A stretch of DNA of 64,000 bases from Pseudosporangium ferrugineum (GCF_003002065.1 NZ_PVZG01000005.1:1-64000), one strand, 5' to 3'. Counted from the first letter of the stretch, positions 31,885 to 40,413 are shown. Notes: generated by a model from the letters alone, not told the origin. A program made the numbers and translations.

Positions 31885-33225
31885 ATGACTCCACACCCAG
31901 GAAGGCTCACTGTGTCCCTGCTGCCGGAAACCGGCCGACGTGTCACCGGGATCGCCGCCCGCGCCCAGTCCGCGGGCCGCGCGCCGTCGCTGGCGCTGGC
32001 GGTCGTCCGCGACCGCTCGTTGCTGCACTTCACCGGCGCCGGGGAGACACCGCCGCCGGACCCGAAGACGCAGTACCGGCTCGGTTCGATCACCAAGACG
32101 CTGACCGCCACCATGATCATGCAGCTGCGCGACGAGGGCTTCTTCGGCCTCGACGACCTGCTGTACCGGCACCTGCCGGGCACCCCGGTCGGCGGCATCA
32201 CGCTGCGCCAGTTGCTCGGGCACGTCTCCGGCCTGCAGCGCGAGCCGGACGGGCCGTGGTGGGAGCGGAACGCCGGCGTGAGCCTGGACCGGCTCCTGAC
32301 CGACCTCGCGCCCGACAAGATCGCCGGACCGCCGTTCCGGAACTACCACTACTCCAATCTCGCGTACGGGCTGCTCGGCGCGGTCCTGCAGCGGGTCACC
32401 GGGGAGTCCTGGGCGGACCTGGTCGGCAAGCGGGTGCTCGACCCGCTGGGCATGAAGCGGACCACCTACTCCCCCGTGGAGCCGTTCGCCCGCGGGTACG
32501 TCGTCCACGCCCTCGACGGCAGCCTGCACGAGGAGCCCCGGCTGGACGCGGGCGCCATGGCACCGGCCGGCCAGCTGTGGTCGACGGTGACCGACATGGC
32601 GAAGTGGGCCGCGTTCCTCGCCGATCCGGCGCCGGCGGTGCTCAGCCGGGAGACCATCGACGAGATGTGCACCCCGGTGGTGATGCAGGACGAGACCTGG
32701 ACCGCCGGGCACGGTCTCGGCCCGGAGCTGCACCGGGTCGGCGAGCGCGTGTACGTCGGCCACGGCGGCTCGATGCCCGGCTACAACTCCCAGCTCCTGG
32801 TGCACCGGCCCAGCCGCACCGGGGTGATCGCCTTCACCAACGCGTACGGCCTGCGCGGCACCGGCCTGCGCGCCGTGGCCCTGGAGGCGCTGACCACCGT
32901 CCTGGACGCCGAGCCGGCCCCGCCCCCGCCGTGGCGCCCGGCGCCCGCACCGCGGGACGAGACCGCCGAGCTGTGCGGCCGCTGGTGGTGGATGGGCAGC
33001 GAGTACGAGGTGAACGCGGACGGCGAGGATCTGGTGATGGCGCCCGCCGGCTACGCGTCCCGGCCGCCGTGGCGGTTCACCCGCGAGGCCCCGGACCGCT
33101 GGCGGGGCACGGCGGGCGCCAACACGGGTGAGGTCCTGACCGTGCGGCGCGACCCGGACGGCGGGGTGCGGGAGCTGGAGATCGCGACCTTCGTGTTCAG
33201 CCGTGATCCCTATCACCTGGCGTAG
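31885..33225 (+). CDS. Beta-lactamase-fold serine hydrolase (class C/EstB type), cytoplasmic
   Basis: The 446-residue protein has the active-site triad of the serine beta-lactamase/DD-peptidase fold: SxxK as SITK (near 70), YxN as YSN (near 158) and HGG in YVGHGGSMPG. A C-terminal lipocalin-like extension follows residue 365. No signal peptide is present, so an esterase or D-amino-acid amidase role inside the cell is more likely than beta-lactamase. ATG 31885 (GGAG 8 bases upstream) and GTG 31912 (GGAAGG 6 bases upstream) are both good starts. Its 3' end overlaps the convergent DUF3097 gene by 29 bases. Confidence 0.87.
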   Translation: MTPHPGRLTVSLLPETGRRVTGIAARAQSAGRAPSLALAVVRDRSLLHFTGAGETPPPDPKTQYRLGSITKTLTATMIMQLRDEGFFGLDDLLYRHLPGTPVGGITLRQLLGHVSGLQREPDGPWWERNAGVSLDRLLTDLAPDKIAGPPFRNYHYSNLAYGLLGAVLQRVTGESWADLVGKRVLDPLGMKRTTYSPVEPFARGYVVHALDGSLHEEPRLDAGAMAPAGQLWSTVTDMAKWAAFLADPAPAVLSRETIDEMCTPVVMQDETWTAGHGLGPELHRVGERVYVGHGGSMPGYNSQLLVHRPSRTGVIAFTNAYGLRGTGLRAVALEALTTVLDAEPAPPPPWRPAPAPRDETAELCGRWWWMGSEYEVNADGEDLVMAPAGYASRPPWRFTREAPDRWRGTAGANTGEVLTVRRDPDGGVRELEIATFVFSRDPYHLA

Positions 33226-34024
33226 AAGGTTCGGTGACGAAGTCGATCAGCCGTTCCATCGCGTTGATCAGCGGCGTCTCGACGTCCTTGTAACTGGTCA
33301 CGCTGCCCAGGATGCGGCGCCACATGTCGGCCGGCTCGGCGATGCCCACCGCTTGGCAGACACCCTCCTTCCAGGGGCGGCCGGGCGGGATCACCGGCCA
33401 CTCCCGCAGCCCGACCCGCGCGGGCTTCACCGCCTGCCACACGTCGACGTACGGATGCCCGGTGACCAGCACGTCCGGGTCGGTGACCGCGGCGACGATG
33501 CGGCTCTCCTTGGAGCCGGGCACGAGGTGGTCGACGAGCACGCCGACGCGCCGGTCGCGGGCCGGGCGGAAGTCGCGGACCGCGCCGGCGAGGTCGTCGA
33601 TGCCGTCGAGCGGCTCCACGACCACGCCCTCGATGCGCAGGTCGTCGCCCCAGATGCGTTCGACGAGGGCGGCGTCGTGGATGCCCTCGACCCAGATGCG
33701 GCTGGCCTTGGCGACCCGGGCGCGGACGCCGGCGACCGCCACCGAGCCGGACGCGGTGCGCTGCCGCTGCGGCGCCGCGGGGGCGGCGGCGGGCCTGCGC
33801 AGCGTCACGACCTGCCCGTCGAGCAGGAACGCCGCCGGTTCCAGCGGGAAGTTGCGGCGCTTGCCGTGCCGGTCCTCGAGCACCACCGCGCCGTACTCGA
33901 AGCCGACCACGGCGCCGCAGAAGCCGGCGTCCGCGTCCTCCACCACCAGTCCGGGCTCGGCGTCGACCTCGGGTATCACCTTGCGGCGCCGCCAGTTGCC
34001 CGCGAGCACGTCCTCCCCATACAT
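33197..34024 (-). CDS. DUF3097-family protein
   Basis: The 275-residue protein opens MYGEDVLAGNWRRRKVIPEV and contains the strongly conserved block LVDHLVPGSKESRIV and VTGHPYVDVWQAV. I recognise these as the actinobacterial DUF3097 family, whose function is unknown. The DHLVPGSKE block has a topoisomerase/primase-like (TOPRIM) look, so a nucleic-acid role is conceivable. ATG 34024 fits a leaderless start: TACCGT lies 6 bases upstream on the minus strand. It diverges from 34113 across 88 bases. Confidence 0.85.
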   Translation of the reverse strand: MYGEDVLAGNWRRRKVIPEVDAEPGLVVEDADAGFCGAVVGFEYGAVVLEDRHGKRRNFPLEPAAFLLDGQVVTLRRPAAAPAAPQRQRTASGSVAVAGVRARVAKASRIWVEGIHDAALVERIWGDDLRIEGVVVEPLDGIDDLAGAVRDFRPARDRRVGVLVDHLVPGSKESRIVAAVTDPDVLVTGHPYVDVWQAVKPARVGLREWPVIPPGRPWKEGVCQAVGIAEPADMWRRILGSVTSYKDVETPLINAMERLIDFVTEPSTPGDRDHG

Positions 34025-34099
34025 GCCCGCACGGTAACTCGTCCGCGCGGACACGCGGGTTCCGACGCTCCGGCCGAGACAACGTCGGCGCCCGCCACG

Positions 34100-34112
34100 T
34101 ACCCTTGCTCGC
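34100..34112 (+). promoter_or_regulatory. Leaderless promoter -10 (TANNNT-N7-ATG)
   Basis: TACCCT at 34100-34105 is followed by exactly 7 bases and then ATG 34113, with no Shine-Dalgarno sequence. This is the standard arrangement for actinobacterial leaderless mRNAs. Confidence 0.5.
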
Positions 34113-34895
34113 ATGTCCCCCGCAGCAGATGCGGCGACCCTCACGGCGCGCCGGTCGACCCGGTTCGTGGCCTGGGTGCGCGCCTGGCGCGCCGGCCTCG
34201 TCCCCTTCGACGAGCTGGCCGACGAGATCGCCGCCGACGAGGAGCACCTCGTCGCCGATGCCCCCGGCACCTGGACCGACGTGCCGCTGGGGCAGGCGCT
34301 GCCCGCGTTCGCCAAGCTCCACCCCGACGAGATCCGCCTGGTCCTGCCCGCTCCCGGCGACCCGCGCGGCCTGCCCGGCCCCGGCGACCTGACCGGCGCC
34401 GCGATGCTGGCCGGCGAGGCGGTGATGACGCCCGGCTTCGGCGTCGTCCCGGAGGTGCGCCGGCACACGTCGGGCTCGGGCGTCACCTTCGAGACGGTGC
34501 TGTGGCGCTTCTTCCCGGTCGCCGACTACCGGCCGGTCTTCCAGCTGGGTTCCGCGGAGGCGGAGGCGGAGCTGACCCAGGCGCTGGCCGAGGCGACCAC
34601 CCAGCTCACCCGCCTCGACGTCGCGCAGTGGCGGCCGGAGCTGGCCGGGGCGTTGCAGGCGCTGCGCCGGCCGGAGAGCACGGCGACGCTGCCCCCGGGC
34701 TTCGACCCGAGGTCGCGGCGGCTGTTCGCCCGCGCCAGCATCCTGGACCAGGTGCTCGCCCTGGCCGAGCACAACGCGCCCGGCGGCGCCGTCAACACCT
34801 ACGAGGCGCAGCAGCGGGACGCGGCCCTGCGCCCGCTCACCACGGCCTGCCGGCAGGCGCTGGTCGCCGCCTGCAACTCTCCGCTGCATGCCTGA
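34113..34895 (+). CDS. Conserved actinobacterial protein of unknown function
   Basis: The 260-residue soluble protein begins RSTRFVAWVRAWRAGLVPFDELADEI and ends with a helical segment (RASILDQVLALAEHN). I have an impression of a conserved actinobacterial hypothetical without a named domain. It has no signal peptide or membrane helix. A leaderless promoter precedes it. It overlaps the start of the Nudix gene by 8 bases, so the two are translated as a unit and may act in the same housekeeping pathway. Confidence 0.75.
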   Translation: MSPAADAATLTARRSTRFVAWVRAWRAGLVPFDELADEIAADEEHLVADAPGTWTDVPLGQALPAFAKLHPDEIRLVLPAPGDPRGLPGPGDLTGAAMLAGEAVMTPGFGVVPEVRRHTSGSGVTFETVLWRFFPVADYRPVFQLGSAEAEAELTQALAEATTQLTRLDVAQWRPELAGALQALRRPESTATLPPGFDPRSRRLFARASILDQVLALAEHNAPGGAVNTYEAQQRDAALRPLTTACRQALVAACNSPLHA

Positions 34896-35391
34896 CCGCT
34901 ACGCGCACTGCACGTTCTGCGGTGCCCGCTTCACGCCCGGCCAGCCGTGGCCGCGGCGCTGTGCGGCCTGCGGCGAGACGAGCTATCTGAATCCGACGCC
35001 GGTGGCGGTCGCGGTCCAGCCGGTCGGCGGCGGCCTGCTCGCGATCCGGCGCGGCATCCCGCCGGCCCGGGACCGGCTGGCCCTGCCGGGCGGCTTCATC
35101 GAGGTCGGCGAGACCTGGCAGCAGGCCGCGGCGCGCGAGCTGTGGGAGGAGGCCGGGCTGCGGTCCGACCCCGATTCCGTACGCCTCTTCGACACGATCA
35201 GCGCCCCCGACGGCACCCTGCTGATCTTCGGCCTCTTCCCCGCCCTGGCCACGCCGGAGGAGCTCCCGGCGGCCGTGGCGAACGACGAGACCCGGGAGCG
35301 GCTGGTCCTGGACGGGCCCCGGGAGCTCGGCTTCGAGCTGCACACCCGGGTCGCGGACCGCTGGTTCGCTCAGGTCGCATCCGGGCTCTGA
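34888..35391 (+). CDS. Nudix hydrolase with N-terminal zinc ribbon
   Basis: The 167-residue protein has a four-cysteine ribbon in the first 35 residues (CTFCG and CAACG) and a full Nudix box from GGFIEVGE to RELWEEAGL. Nudix enzymes hydrolyse nucleoside diphosphates linked to another moiety. The ribbon plus Nudix layout resembles NADH pyrophosphatase (NudC)-related proteins, though this one is shorter. The start overlaps the preceding gene by 8 bases. The 3' end overlaps the convergent MarR gene by 22 bases. Confidence 0.9.
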   Translation: MPDRYAHCTFCGARFTPGQPWPRRCAACGETSYLNPTPVAVAVQPVGGGLLAIRRGIPPARDRLALPGGFIEVGETWQQAAARELWEEAGLRSDPDSVRLFDTISAPDGTLLIFGLFPALATPEELPAAVANDETRERLVLDGPRELGFELHTRVADRWFAQVASGL

Positions 35392-35807
35392 GCCCGGGCG
35401 GCGAGCAGGGCCTCGAGGAGGTCGCCCAGCTCGTCGAGCCGCGCCCGGCCGAGGGGCGCGAACGTCTCGGCGCACACCCGCCCGGCGCGGCCCTCGCCCT
35501 CGCGCCGCAGCCGCTCGCCCAGCTCGGTGAGCCGGTGCCGCACCACCCGTCCCGGCCCGGGGACGCGCACGAGCAGCCCCCGGTCGACCATCCGCGACGC
35601 CAGCGACCCGGTCGCCTGGTCGGTCTGGAGCGTCAGCCGGGCCAGGTCGCGCAGCGAGGCGCCGGGGTTCCGATCGAGGTGGCACAGCGTGTCCCACTGC
35701 ACCGGGGACACGCCCAGGTCGGCGAGGGCGGCGCTGAGCGCCCGGTGGTGGGCGTGCTGGAGCCTCTTCACCAGGTGGGCGACCTCCGGCGCTGCGCGAC
35801 CCGTCAT
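35370..35807 (-). CDS. MarR-family transcriptional regulator
   Basis: The 145-residue protein has the winged-helix layout of MarR. Helices 3-4 are SLRDLARLTLQTDQATGSLASRM, a wing follows (VPGPGRVVRHRLTELG), and long N- and C-terminal helices serve for dimerisation. It would bind a palindrome and release on a phenolic or lipophilic ligand. ATG 35807 fits the usual length. The alpha/beta hydrolase gene ends 38 bases upstream on the same strand, so that hydrolase could lie in its regulon. Confidence 0.88.
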   Translation of the reverse strand: MTGRAAPEVAHLVKRLQHAHHRALSAALADLGVSPVQWDTLCHLDRNPGASLRDLARLTLQTDQATGSLASRMVDRGLLVRVPGPGRVVRHRLTELGERLRREGEGRAGRVCAETFAPLGRARLDELGDLLEALLAARAQSPDAT

Positions 35808-35845
35808 GGCCGCTGGGTGGCCGAAAAGCGCCGGGGCAAACGCCG

Positions 35846-36586
35846 TCAGAGGAATTGCTCCAGGATCGTGGCCAGCCGGACCGGGGCCTCCTCCATGGCG
35901 TAGTGGCCGGCCTCGGCGATGACCTCGAGCCGCGCGTTCGGGTACGTGGTCATCCACGTCGCCCGCATCGTGGCCGCGCCCAGCGCCGGATCGTGCTCGC
36001 CGACCACGGCCAGCGCCGGCACCGGGTTTCCCGCGACCCGCTCGGTGAAGTCCGTACGCGCCCACGACCCCAGGTACGCCCCGAACGCCTCCACGGTGGA
36101 CGCCTCCACGCTGTGCCGCACCATCAGGTCCAGCCAGTACGACGACTGCCGGTTGCCCGTCGTCAGGTCGATGATCGCCTTGCGGGCTCCGGGGTCGCGC
36201 GCGGCGCCGTCGAACAGCGCCCAGCTCTCCTCGTCGAACGGCACCCCGCCGGCCGGCACCGGGCTGATGCCGACGAGGTGGGTCACCCGTCCGGGTGCGT
36301 CGGCGAGGAGGTGCTGCGCCGCGCTGCCGCCCATGGAGTGGCCGACGACGGCGAACCGGTCCCAGCCGAGCTCGTCGGCGACCGCCAGCGCGTCCCGGCT
36401 GATCTCCGCGATGCTGTGGTCGCCGGGCACGTCGCGGCGTTCGCCGTACCCGCGGTAGTCGGGGAATGCCCAGGTGAACCGCGCGCCGTCGATGAGCCGG
36501 GGCAGCCCGCCCCACCCGCGCGCCGAGCCGAACCAGCCGTGCAACGCCAGAACGTGTACGGGTCCACCACCCACAGTCATCACCAT
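35846..36586 (-). CDS. Alpha/beta-fold hydrolase
   Basis: The 246-residue protein has the oxyanion segment ALHGWFGSARGW, the nucleophile elbow VVGHSMGGSAA (Ser), the acid in VVGEHDPALG and the catalytic His in AEAGHYAMEEAP. It is a cytoplasmic esterase/lipase-like enzyme of unknown substrate. CATAAT lies 6 bases before the start on the minus strand, which suggests a leaderless transcript. The MarR gene follows 38 bases downstream, making a likely two-gene operon. Confidence 0.88.
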   Translation of the reverse strand: MVMTVGGGPVHVLALHGWFGSARGWGGLPRLIDGARFTWAFPDYRGYGERRDVPGDHSIAEISRDALAVADELGWDRFAVVGHSMGGSAAQHLLADAPGRVTHLVGISPVPAGGVPFDEESWALFDGAARDPGARKAIIDLTTGNRQSSYWLDLMVRHSVEASTVEAFGAYLGSWARTDFTERVAGNPVPALAVVGEHDPALGAATMRATWMTTYPNARLEVIAEAGHYAMEEAPVRLATILEQFL

Positions 36587-36652
36587 GTCCGCATTATGGT
36601 GGCTGCCCGGTCCGCCCCGCCGGCCGGGCCGGACCGGCGGGGACGGCCGCGG

Positions 36653-37375
36653 TCAGGACGTCAGAGTCCCCCGCAGCAGGCTCTTGCCCGAGTGCGCGGC
36701 GTCGCCGTCGTGCGCCTCGTCCGACACGTCGACCAGCCGGTAGCGGTTGAGGTCGGTGCCCGGCGGCACCGGCAGCACCACCTCGGCCCGCCCGGACAGG
36801 TTGCCCAGCGAGACCATCTTGCTGGTGTCGTCGGGGTCGATCAGCCACACCTCGTGGAAGCCGGTGGTGAGCGGCAGGTCGCTGACGTCGACGACCATCT
36901 CGCCGTCGCTGAGCACCTCGACGCTGCCCCGTGCGGCGGCCGGCGCGGTGGGCAACGGTGCCAGCGTGGCGCGGGCGGTGACGTCGGCGGCCGGCGGGCG
37001 GTCGAACGCGCCCAGGGCCACCGCCGTGCCGGCGACCGCGAGCACCGCCGCGGCAGCCGCCGACAGCACCGGGGCCAGCCAGCGCGGGCGCCCGCGGGCC
37101 GGCGTACGCATCGGCACGACGACCGTGCGCTCCGGCTCCTGCACGGGCGTGGTCAGCCGGGCGAGGTCCGCCTGAATGCCGGCCCACACGTGCTCGGGCG
37201 GCGGCGGCAGGGAACGCACGTCCGCGGCCTCGGCGCCCAGCTCCGCGACGTGATGCAGGGCCCGCAGCTCGTCGCGGCAGCCCGCGCAGTCGGCAAGGTG
37301 GGCGGACTCACCGGGGTCCGCCGCGTCCTCAGAGAGCGCGAGAAGGACCAGCCGATCGGGGTCCAGATGCTGCAC
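36653..37375 (-). CDS. rskA: Anti-sigma-K factor (RskA family), membrane-bound zinc anti-sigma
   Basis: The 240-residue protein has an N-terminal zinc-binding anti-sigma domain (H-x3-C-x2-C in SAHLADCAGC), one transmembrane helix (about 96-118) and an extracytoplasmic RskA domain (FHEVWLIDPDD, then VSLGNLSG). It would hold the sigma factor at the membrane until regulated proteolysis releases it. Its start lies 47 bases inside the sigma gene, so the two are translationally coupled in the standard sigK-rskA order. Confidence 0.9.
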   Translation of the reverse strand: MQHLDPDRLVLLALSEDAADPGESAHLADCAGCRDELRALHHVAELGAEAADVRSLPPPPEHVWAGIQADLARLTTPVQEPERTVVVPMRTPARGRPRWLAPVLSAAAAAVLAVAGTAVALGAFDRPPAADVTARATLAPLPTAPAAARGSVEVLSDGEMVVDVSDLPLTTGFHEVWLIDPDDTSKMVSLGNLSGRAEVVLPVPPGTDLNRYRLVDVSDEAHDGDAAHSGKSLLRGTLTS

Positions 37376-37910
37376 CGTCCACCTCCCATCGTCGTCGCAG
37401 GCTCGCCATCCCCCGGCGAATATGACTCTTCACCGTGCCCAGCGGCAGGCCCGTCACCGCCGCGATCTGCGGGTGCGTCAGATCGTCGAAGAACGCCAGC
37501 TCCAGCGTGCGGCGCTGCTCGCCGGGCAGCCGGTTCAGCGCGTCGGCGACCACCAGCCGGTCGACGACCCGTTCCGGGGTCTCCTCCGGCGTCGTGGCGG
37601 GCGGCGGGAGGGAGCGTACGGTGTCGCTGATCCGCTCGTCGCGCACGGTGGACCGGATCCGGTCCACCGCCTTGCGGCGCGCGATCCCCAGCAGCCACCC
37701 CAGCACCGACCCGCGCCCCGGATCGAACGTCTCGCGTCCCATCCAGGCTGCCACGAACGTCGCCTGCGTGACGTCCTCGGCGTCGGCGCGGTTGCCGAGC
37801 ACCCGCACGGCGAGCGCGAGCACGGCGCCGCCGTACTGCTCGTACGCCGTACGCAAGGCCCTGTCGTCGCCGTCGCGGAACCGCTCGGCGAGCTCATCCC
37901 CGGGACTCAT
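37329..37910 (-). CDS. sigK: ECF RNA polymerase sigma factor, SigK type
   Basis: The 193-residue protein has sigma region 2 (residues 22-90; VLGNRADAEDVTQATFVAAW) and region 4 (about 120-178; LPGEQRRTLELAFF, then GLPLGTVKSHIRRGM). It is the size of group ECF19/SigK factors and is coupled to an RskA-type anti-sigma. GGAGG precedes the ATG. Candidate self-regulated promoters lie upstream in both directions, so it probably also drives the DUF4397/sortase pair. Confidence 0.92.
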   Translation of the reverse strand: MSPGDELAERFRDGDDRALRTAYEQYGGAVLALAVRVLGNRADAEDVTQATFVAAWMGRETFDPGRGSVLGWLLGIARRKAVDRIRSTVRDERISDTVRSLPPPATTPEETPERVVDRLVVADALNRLPGEQRRTLELAFFDDLTHPQIAAVTGLPLGTVKSHIRRGMASLRRRWEVDGAASGPRSAGPSRAL

Positions 37911-37940
37911 CGACCTCCCTCCACCGCATCGTCAGCAACT

Positions 37941-38020
37941 CCCTCGTCCGCACCGGCCCGCGCGGATGCACCCCGATCAAAAAAACTTCGGTGCATCCGT
38001 ACGGCGGCCGCGCGGCGAAA
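37941..38020. promoter_or_regulatory. Mirror-image SigK-type promoters in the sigK/DUF4397 divergent region
   Basis: A perfect 10-bp inverted repeat, CGGATGCACC (37963-37972) and GGTGCATCCG (37990-37999), places GCATCC pointing outward on each strand. On each strand the hexamer is followed by 17 bases and then CGA: CGAAAC at 38016 rightwards, CGAGGG at 37946 leftwards. The form resembles the mycobacterial SigK consensus (CCATCC, 16-17 bases, CCGAAT). A 7-A run lies between the arms. Confidence 0.6.
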
Positions 38021-38065
38021 CCCCCGGTGATCCGACACCGATCATCGATCCGACAGGGAGTTCCC

Positions 38066-38905
38066 ATGCCCCTCCTGCACCTGCGCCGCGCCGCCGCGGC
38101 GGGCACCCTCGCCCTCACCGCGTTCGGCGGGCTCAGCGCGCTGAGCACCGCACCGGCGATGGCCGCATCCTCGCAGGTCACCGTCGTGCACGGCATCCCG
38201 GGCCAGCCCGTGGACGTCTACGTCGACGGCAAGAAGACGATCCCCGGGTTCCAGCCGGGCAAGGTCGCCGGGCCGCTCACCCTGGACGAGGGCTCGTACG
38301 ACATCGCCCTCACCGAGCCCGGCGGCTCCCCGGACGACGCGCTGCTCACGGTCGACGACGCGAAGGTTCCCGGCGGCGCGAACATCAGCCTGGTGGCGCA
38401 CCTGAGCGCCGACGGCAAGCCCACCCTGACGCCGTTCGTCAACGACACCGCCAAGCTGGACGCCGGCCAGGCCCGGCTGATCGTCCGGCACACCGCGGCC
38501 GCCCCGGCGGTCGACGTGCGGGCCGGCGGCGACCCCGTGTTCGAGGACCTGACCAACCCGAAGGAGGCCAAGGCCGACCTGCCCGCCGGCACCGTCGCCG
38601 CGGACGTGGTGCTCGCCGGCACCGGCACCGTGGTGCTCGGCCCCACCGATCTCGCCCTGAAGGAGGGCACGGCCACGATCGTGTACGCCGTGGGCTCCGC
38701 CGAGGCCAAGACGCTCGACGTCGTCGCCCAGACCGTCGACGGCCTGCACTCCGCGCCCGGCGGGGTGCCCAGCGGCACCGGCGGCCTCGCCGACCGCGGC
38801 CTGACCCTGCCGTGGTTCGCCGCCGGTGCCACGGGCCTGGCCCTGCTGCTGGCCGGCGCCGTACGCCTGCGCGGCGCCCGCCGGACCGCCCCGGCGCGAC
38901 GGTGA
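38066..38905 (+). CDS. DUF4397 secreted/surface protein with C-terminal membrane anchor
   Basis: The 279-residue protein has a Sec signal peptide (about 1-34, cut after APAMA-A). It has one or two DUF4397 beta-sandwich modules (SQVTVVHGIPGQPVDVYVDG and a second set from RLIVRHTAAAPAVDVRAG), a Gly/Ser linker and a C-terminal hydrophobic helix followed by Arg residues. That tail looks like a sortase sorting region, although I see no clear LPxTG (LPWFA precedes the helix). AGGGAG sits 5 bases before ATG 38066. The sortase gene begins within its stop codon, which supports a substrate-enzyme pair. Confidence 0.87.
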   Translation: MPLLHLRRAAAAGTLALTAFGGLSALSTAPAMAASSQVTVVHGIPGQPVDVYVDGKKTIPGFQPGKVAGPLTLDEGSYDIALTEPGGSPDDALLTVDDAKVPGGANISLVAHLSADGKPTLTPFVNDTAKLDAGQARLIVRHTAAAPAVDVRAGGDPVFEDLTNPKEAKADLPAGTVAADVVLAGTGTVVLGPTDLALKEGTATIVYAVGSAEAKTLDVVAQTVDGLHSAPGGVPSGTGGLADRGLTLPWFAAGATGLALLLAGAVRLRGARRTAPARR

Positions 38906-39573
38906 CCGGTGGAATCGGCGCGCCCCGGGGAGTCCCGGGGCGCGCCGCCCTCCCCCTGCTCGCCGGCGTGGTGCTGCTGGCCGCGTTCGGGATCGCCGCG
39001 TGCCGCTCGCGTACCGCGCCGGACGTCGGGGGCGCCACGGTGTCGGCCCTGGCCAGTGCCGCGCCGTCCCCGTCCGGCCCGGCACCCGCCGTGGTCGTCC
39101 GCGACGGTGCGCCGCCGGCCGGCACCGGCGTGGACGGGCCCACCGGCCTGCGCATCCCCGCGCTGGGGCTGACCGCGACCGTGGACCCGGTCGGGGTGTC
39201 CGCCGACGGCGAGTTCGACGTCCCGCCCAGCGTCGACCGGGTCGGCTGGTACGAGTTCGGCCCGGGCCTGTCGGCGCGGGCCGGCTCGATCGTCATCGCC
39301 GGGCACGTCGACAGCGCCGACCAGGGCAGAGGCGCCTTCTTCCGGCTCGGGGCGCTCACCGCCGGCGACGCCGTCACCCTGACCGGCGCCTCCGGCGGGC
39401 GCGAGTTCGAGGTCGTCGCCCGGGAGCGGTACACCAAGACCGCGATCCCGCTGGCGAAGTACTTCGCCCGCGACGGCCGGCCCCGGCTGACCCTGATCAC
39501 CTGCGGCGGCCCGTTCGACCGGCGAACCGGGCACTATCGGGACAACGTGGTGGTGACCGCCGTACCCCGCTGA
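38902..39573 (+). CDS. Class F sortase
   Basis: The 223-residue protein has an N-terminal membrane helix (about 15-33) and a sortase barrel. The catalytic His is in IVIAGHVDSA, the Cys in LTLITCGGPFD and the Arg in GHYRDNVVV. Class F sortases are actinobacterial transpeptidases that attach proteins to the cell wall. GTG 38902 overlaps the upstream stop (GTGA), so translation is coupled with the DUF4397 protein, its likely substrate. The pair probably belongs to the SigK regulon. Confidence 0.9.
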   Translation: MTGGIGAPRGVPGRAALPLLAGVVLLAAFGIAACRSRTAPDVGGATVSALASAAPSPSGPAPAVVVRDGAPPAGTGVDGPTGLRIPALGLTATVDPVGVSADGEFDVPPSVDRVGWYEFGPGLSARAGSIVIAGHVDSADQGRGAFFRLGALTAGDAVTLTGASGGREFEVVARERYTKTAIPLAKYFARDGRPRLTLITCGGPFDRRTGHYRDNVVVTAVPR

Positions 39574-39665
39574 GCGCCGGTGCGGCGCGGAACCGCCACG
39601 GGATGACCGCGGATGGCATGATGTGCGAGGTCTCCGGTTGCCGAACGAAAGGGTGCATCGTCACG

Positions 39666-40016
39666 ATGGCGCACTTCGAGGCGACGACCTCCGCGGCGGA
39701 CGGCACGGTGATCGTCGCGCTGAGCGGGGAGTGCGACCTGGAGGGCCGGGACAGGCTGACCGCCGTGCTGCACGACGCCGTGGCCACCGCCACGCCCGTC
39801 GTCGTGGATCTCGCCGGCGTCACGTTCATCGACTCCAGCGGCATCCACGGCCTGGTCGTCGCCCACCACGCGGCGCAGCGCGCCGGCAGCCGGCTGCACC
39901 TGGTCAACGCGTCCGGGCCGGTCGCCACCGTCCTGGAGATGACCGGGGTGGACCGGCTGCTCGCTCCCCCGCCGGCGGCCGGACCGGCGCGCACCGAGGA
40001 CGCCGGCCATGCCTGA
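39666..40016 (+). CDS. STAS-domain anti-sigma factor antagonist
   Basis: The 116-residue protein is a single STAS domain with the phosphorylatable serine context FIDSSGIHGLVVAHH, as in SpoIIAA/RsbV. When dephosphorylated it would bind an anti-sigma kinase and free a sigma factor. ATG 39666 starts just before the first strand; a longer frame from 39603 has no STAS match. The ATP-binding kinase gene begins 8 bases before its stop, which makes a partner-switching pair. Confidence 0.88.
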   Translation: MAHFEATTSAADGTVIVALSGECDLEGRDRLTAVLHDAVATATPVVVDLAGVTFIDSSGIHGLVVAHHAAQRAGSRLHLVNASGPVATVLEMTGVDRLLAPPPAAGPARTEDAGHA

Positions 40017-40413
40017 TCCCTTCGCGGGTCCGCCGGTCGGCGCCGCCTCCGACGCGCTCAGCTACTCCGCTCCCGGCGACCTGGCGGCCGTGCGCGCCTT
40101 CGTGGCGTCCCGCGCCGCGGCCCTGGGCCTGGCCGGCGGCCGGGTCGAGCTGCTCGTGCTGGCCGTGAGCGAGCTGGCGACCAACACGTTGCAGCACACC
40201 ACCGGCGGCGGCGTGGTGCGGGTGTTCACCCAGGCCGGCGTGCTCGTCTGCGACGTCGTGGATCAGGGCCCGCTGCGCGTGATGGGACGCAGCATGCCCG
40301 CGGCCGACGCCCTCGGCGGGCGGGGACTGGCCATCGTCGAGCGCGTCTGCGACGAGGTGGAGACCTCCGCGGTCGCGGAGGGCACGCGGGTGCGGGTGCG
40401 GCTGCACCTGTGA
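40009..40413 (+). CDS. HATPase_c anti-sigma/serine kinase (RsbW-like)
   Basis: The 134-residue GHKL ATPase has the N-box SELATNTLQHT, the G1-type VVDQGPLR and a G2-like LGGRGLAIVERV. Proteins of this size act as anti-sigma serine kinases that bind a sigma factor or phosphorylate a STAS antagonist. Overlap with the upstream STAS gene and proximity to a PP2C phosphatase (convergent, 3 bases away) complete a partner-switch set. No sigma factor of the SigB/F type is adjacent. Confidence 0.88.
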   Translation: MPDPFAGPPVGAASDALSYSAPGDLAAVRAFVASRAAALGLAGGRVELLVLAVSELATNTLQHTTGGGVVRVFTQAGVLVCDVVDQGPLRVMGRSMPAADALGGRGLAIVERVCDEVETSAVAEGTRVRVRLHL

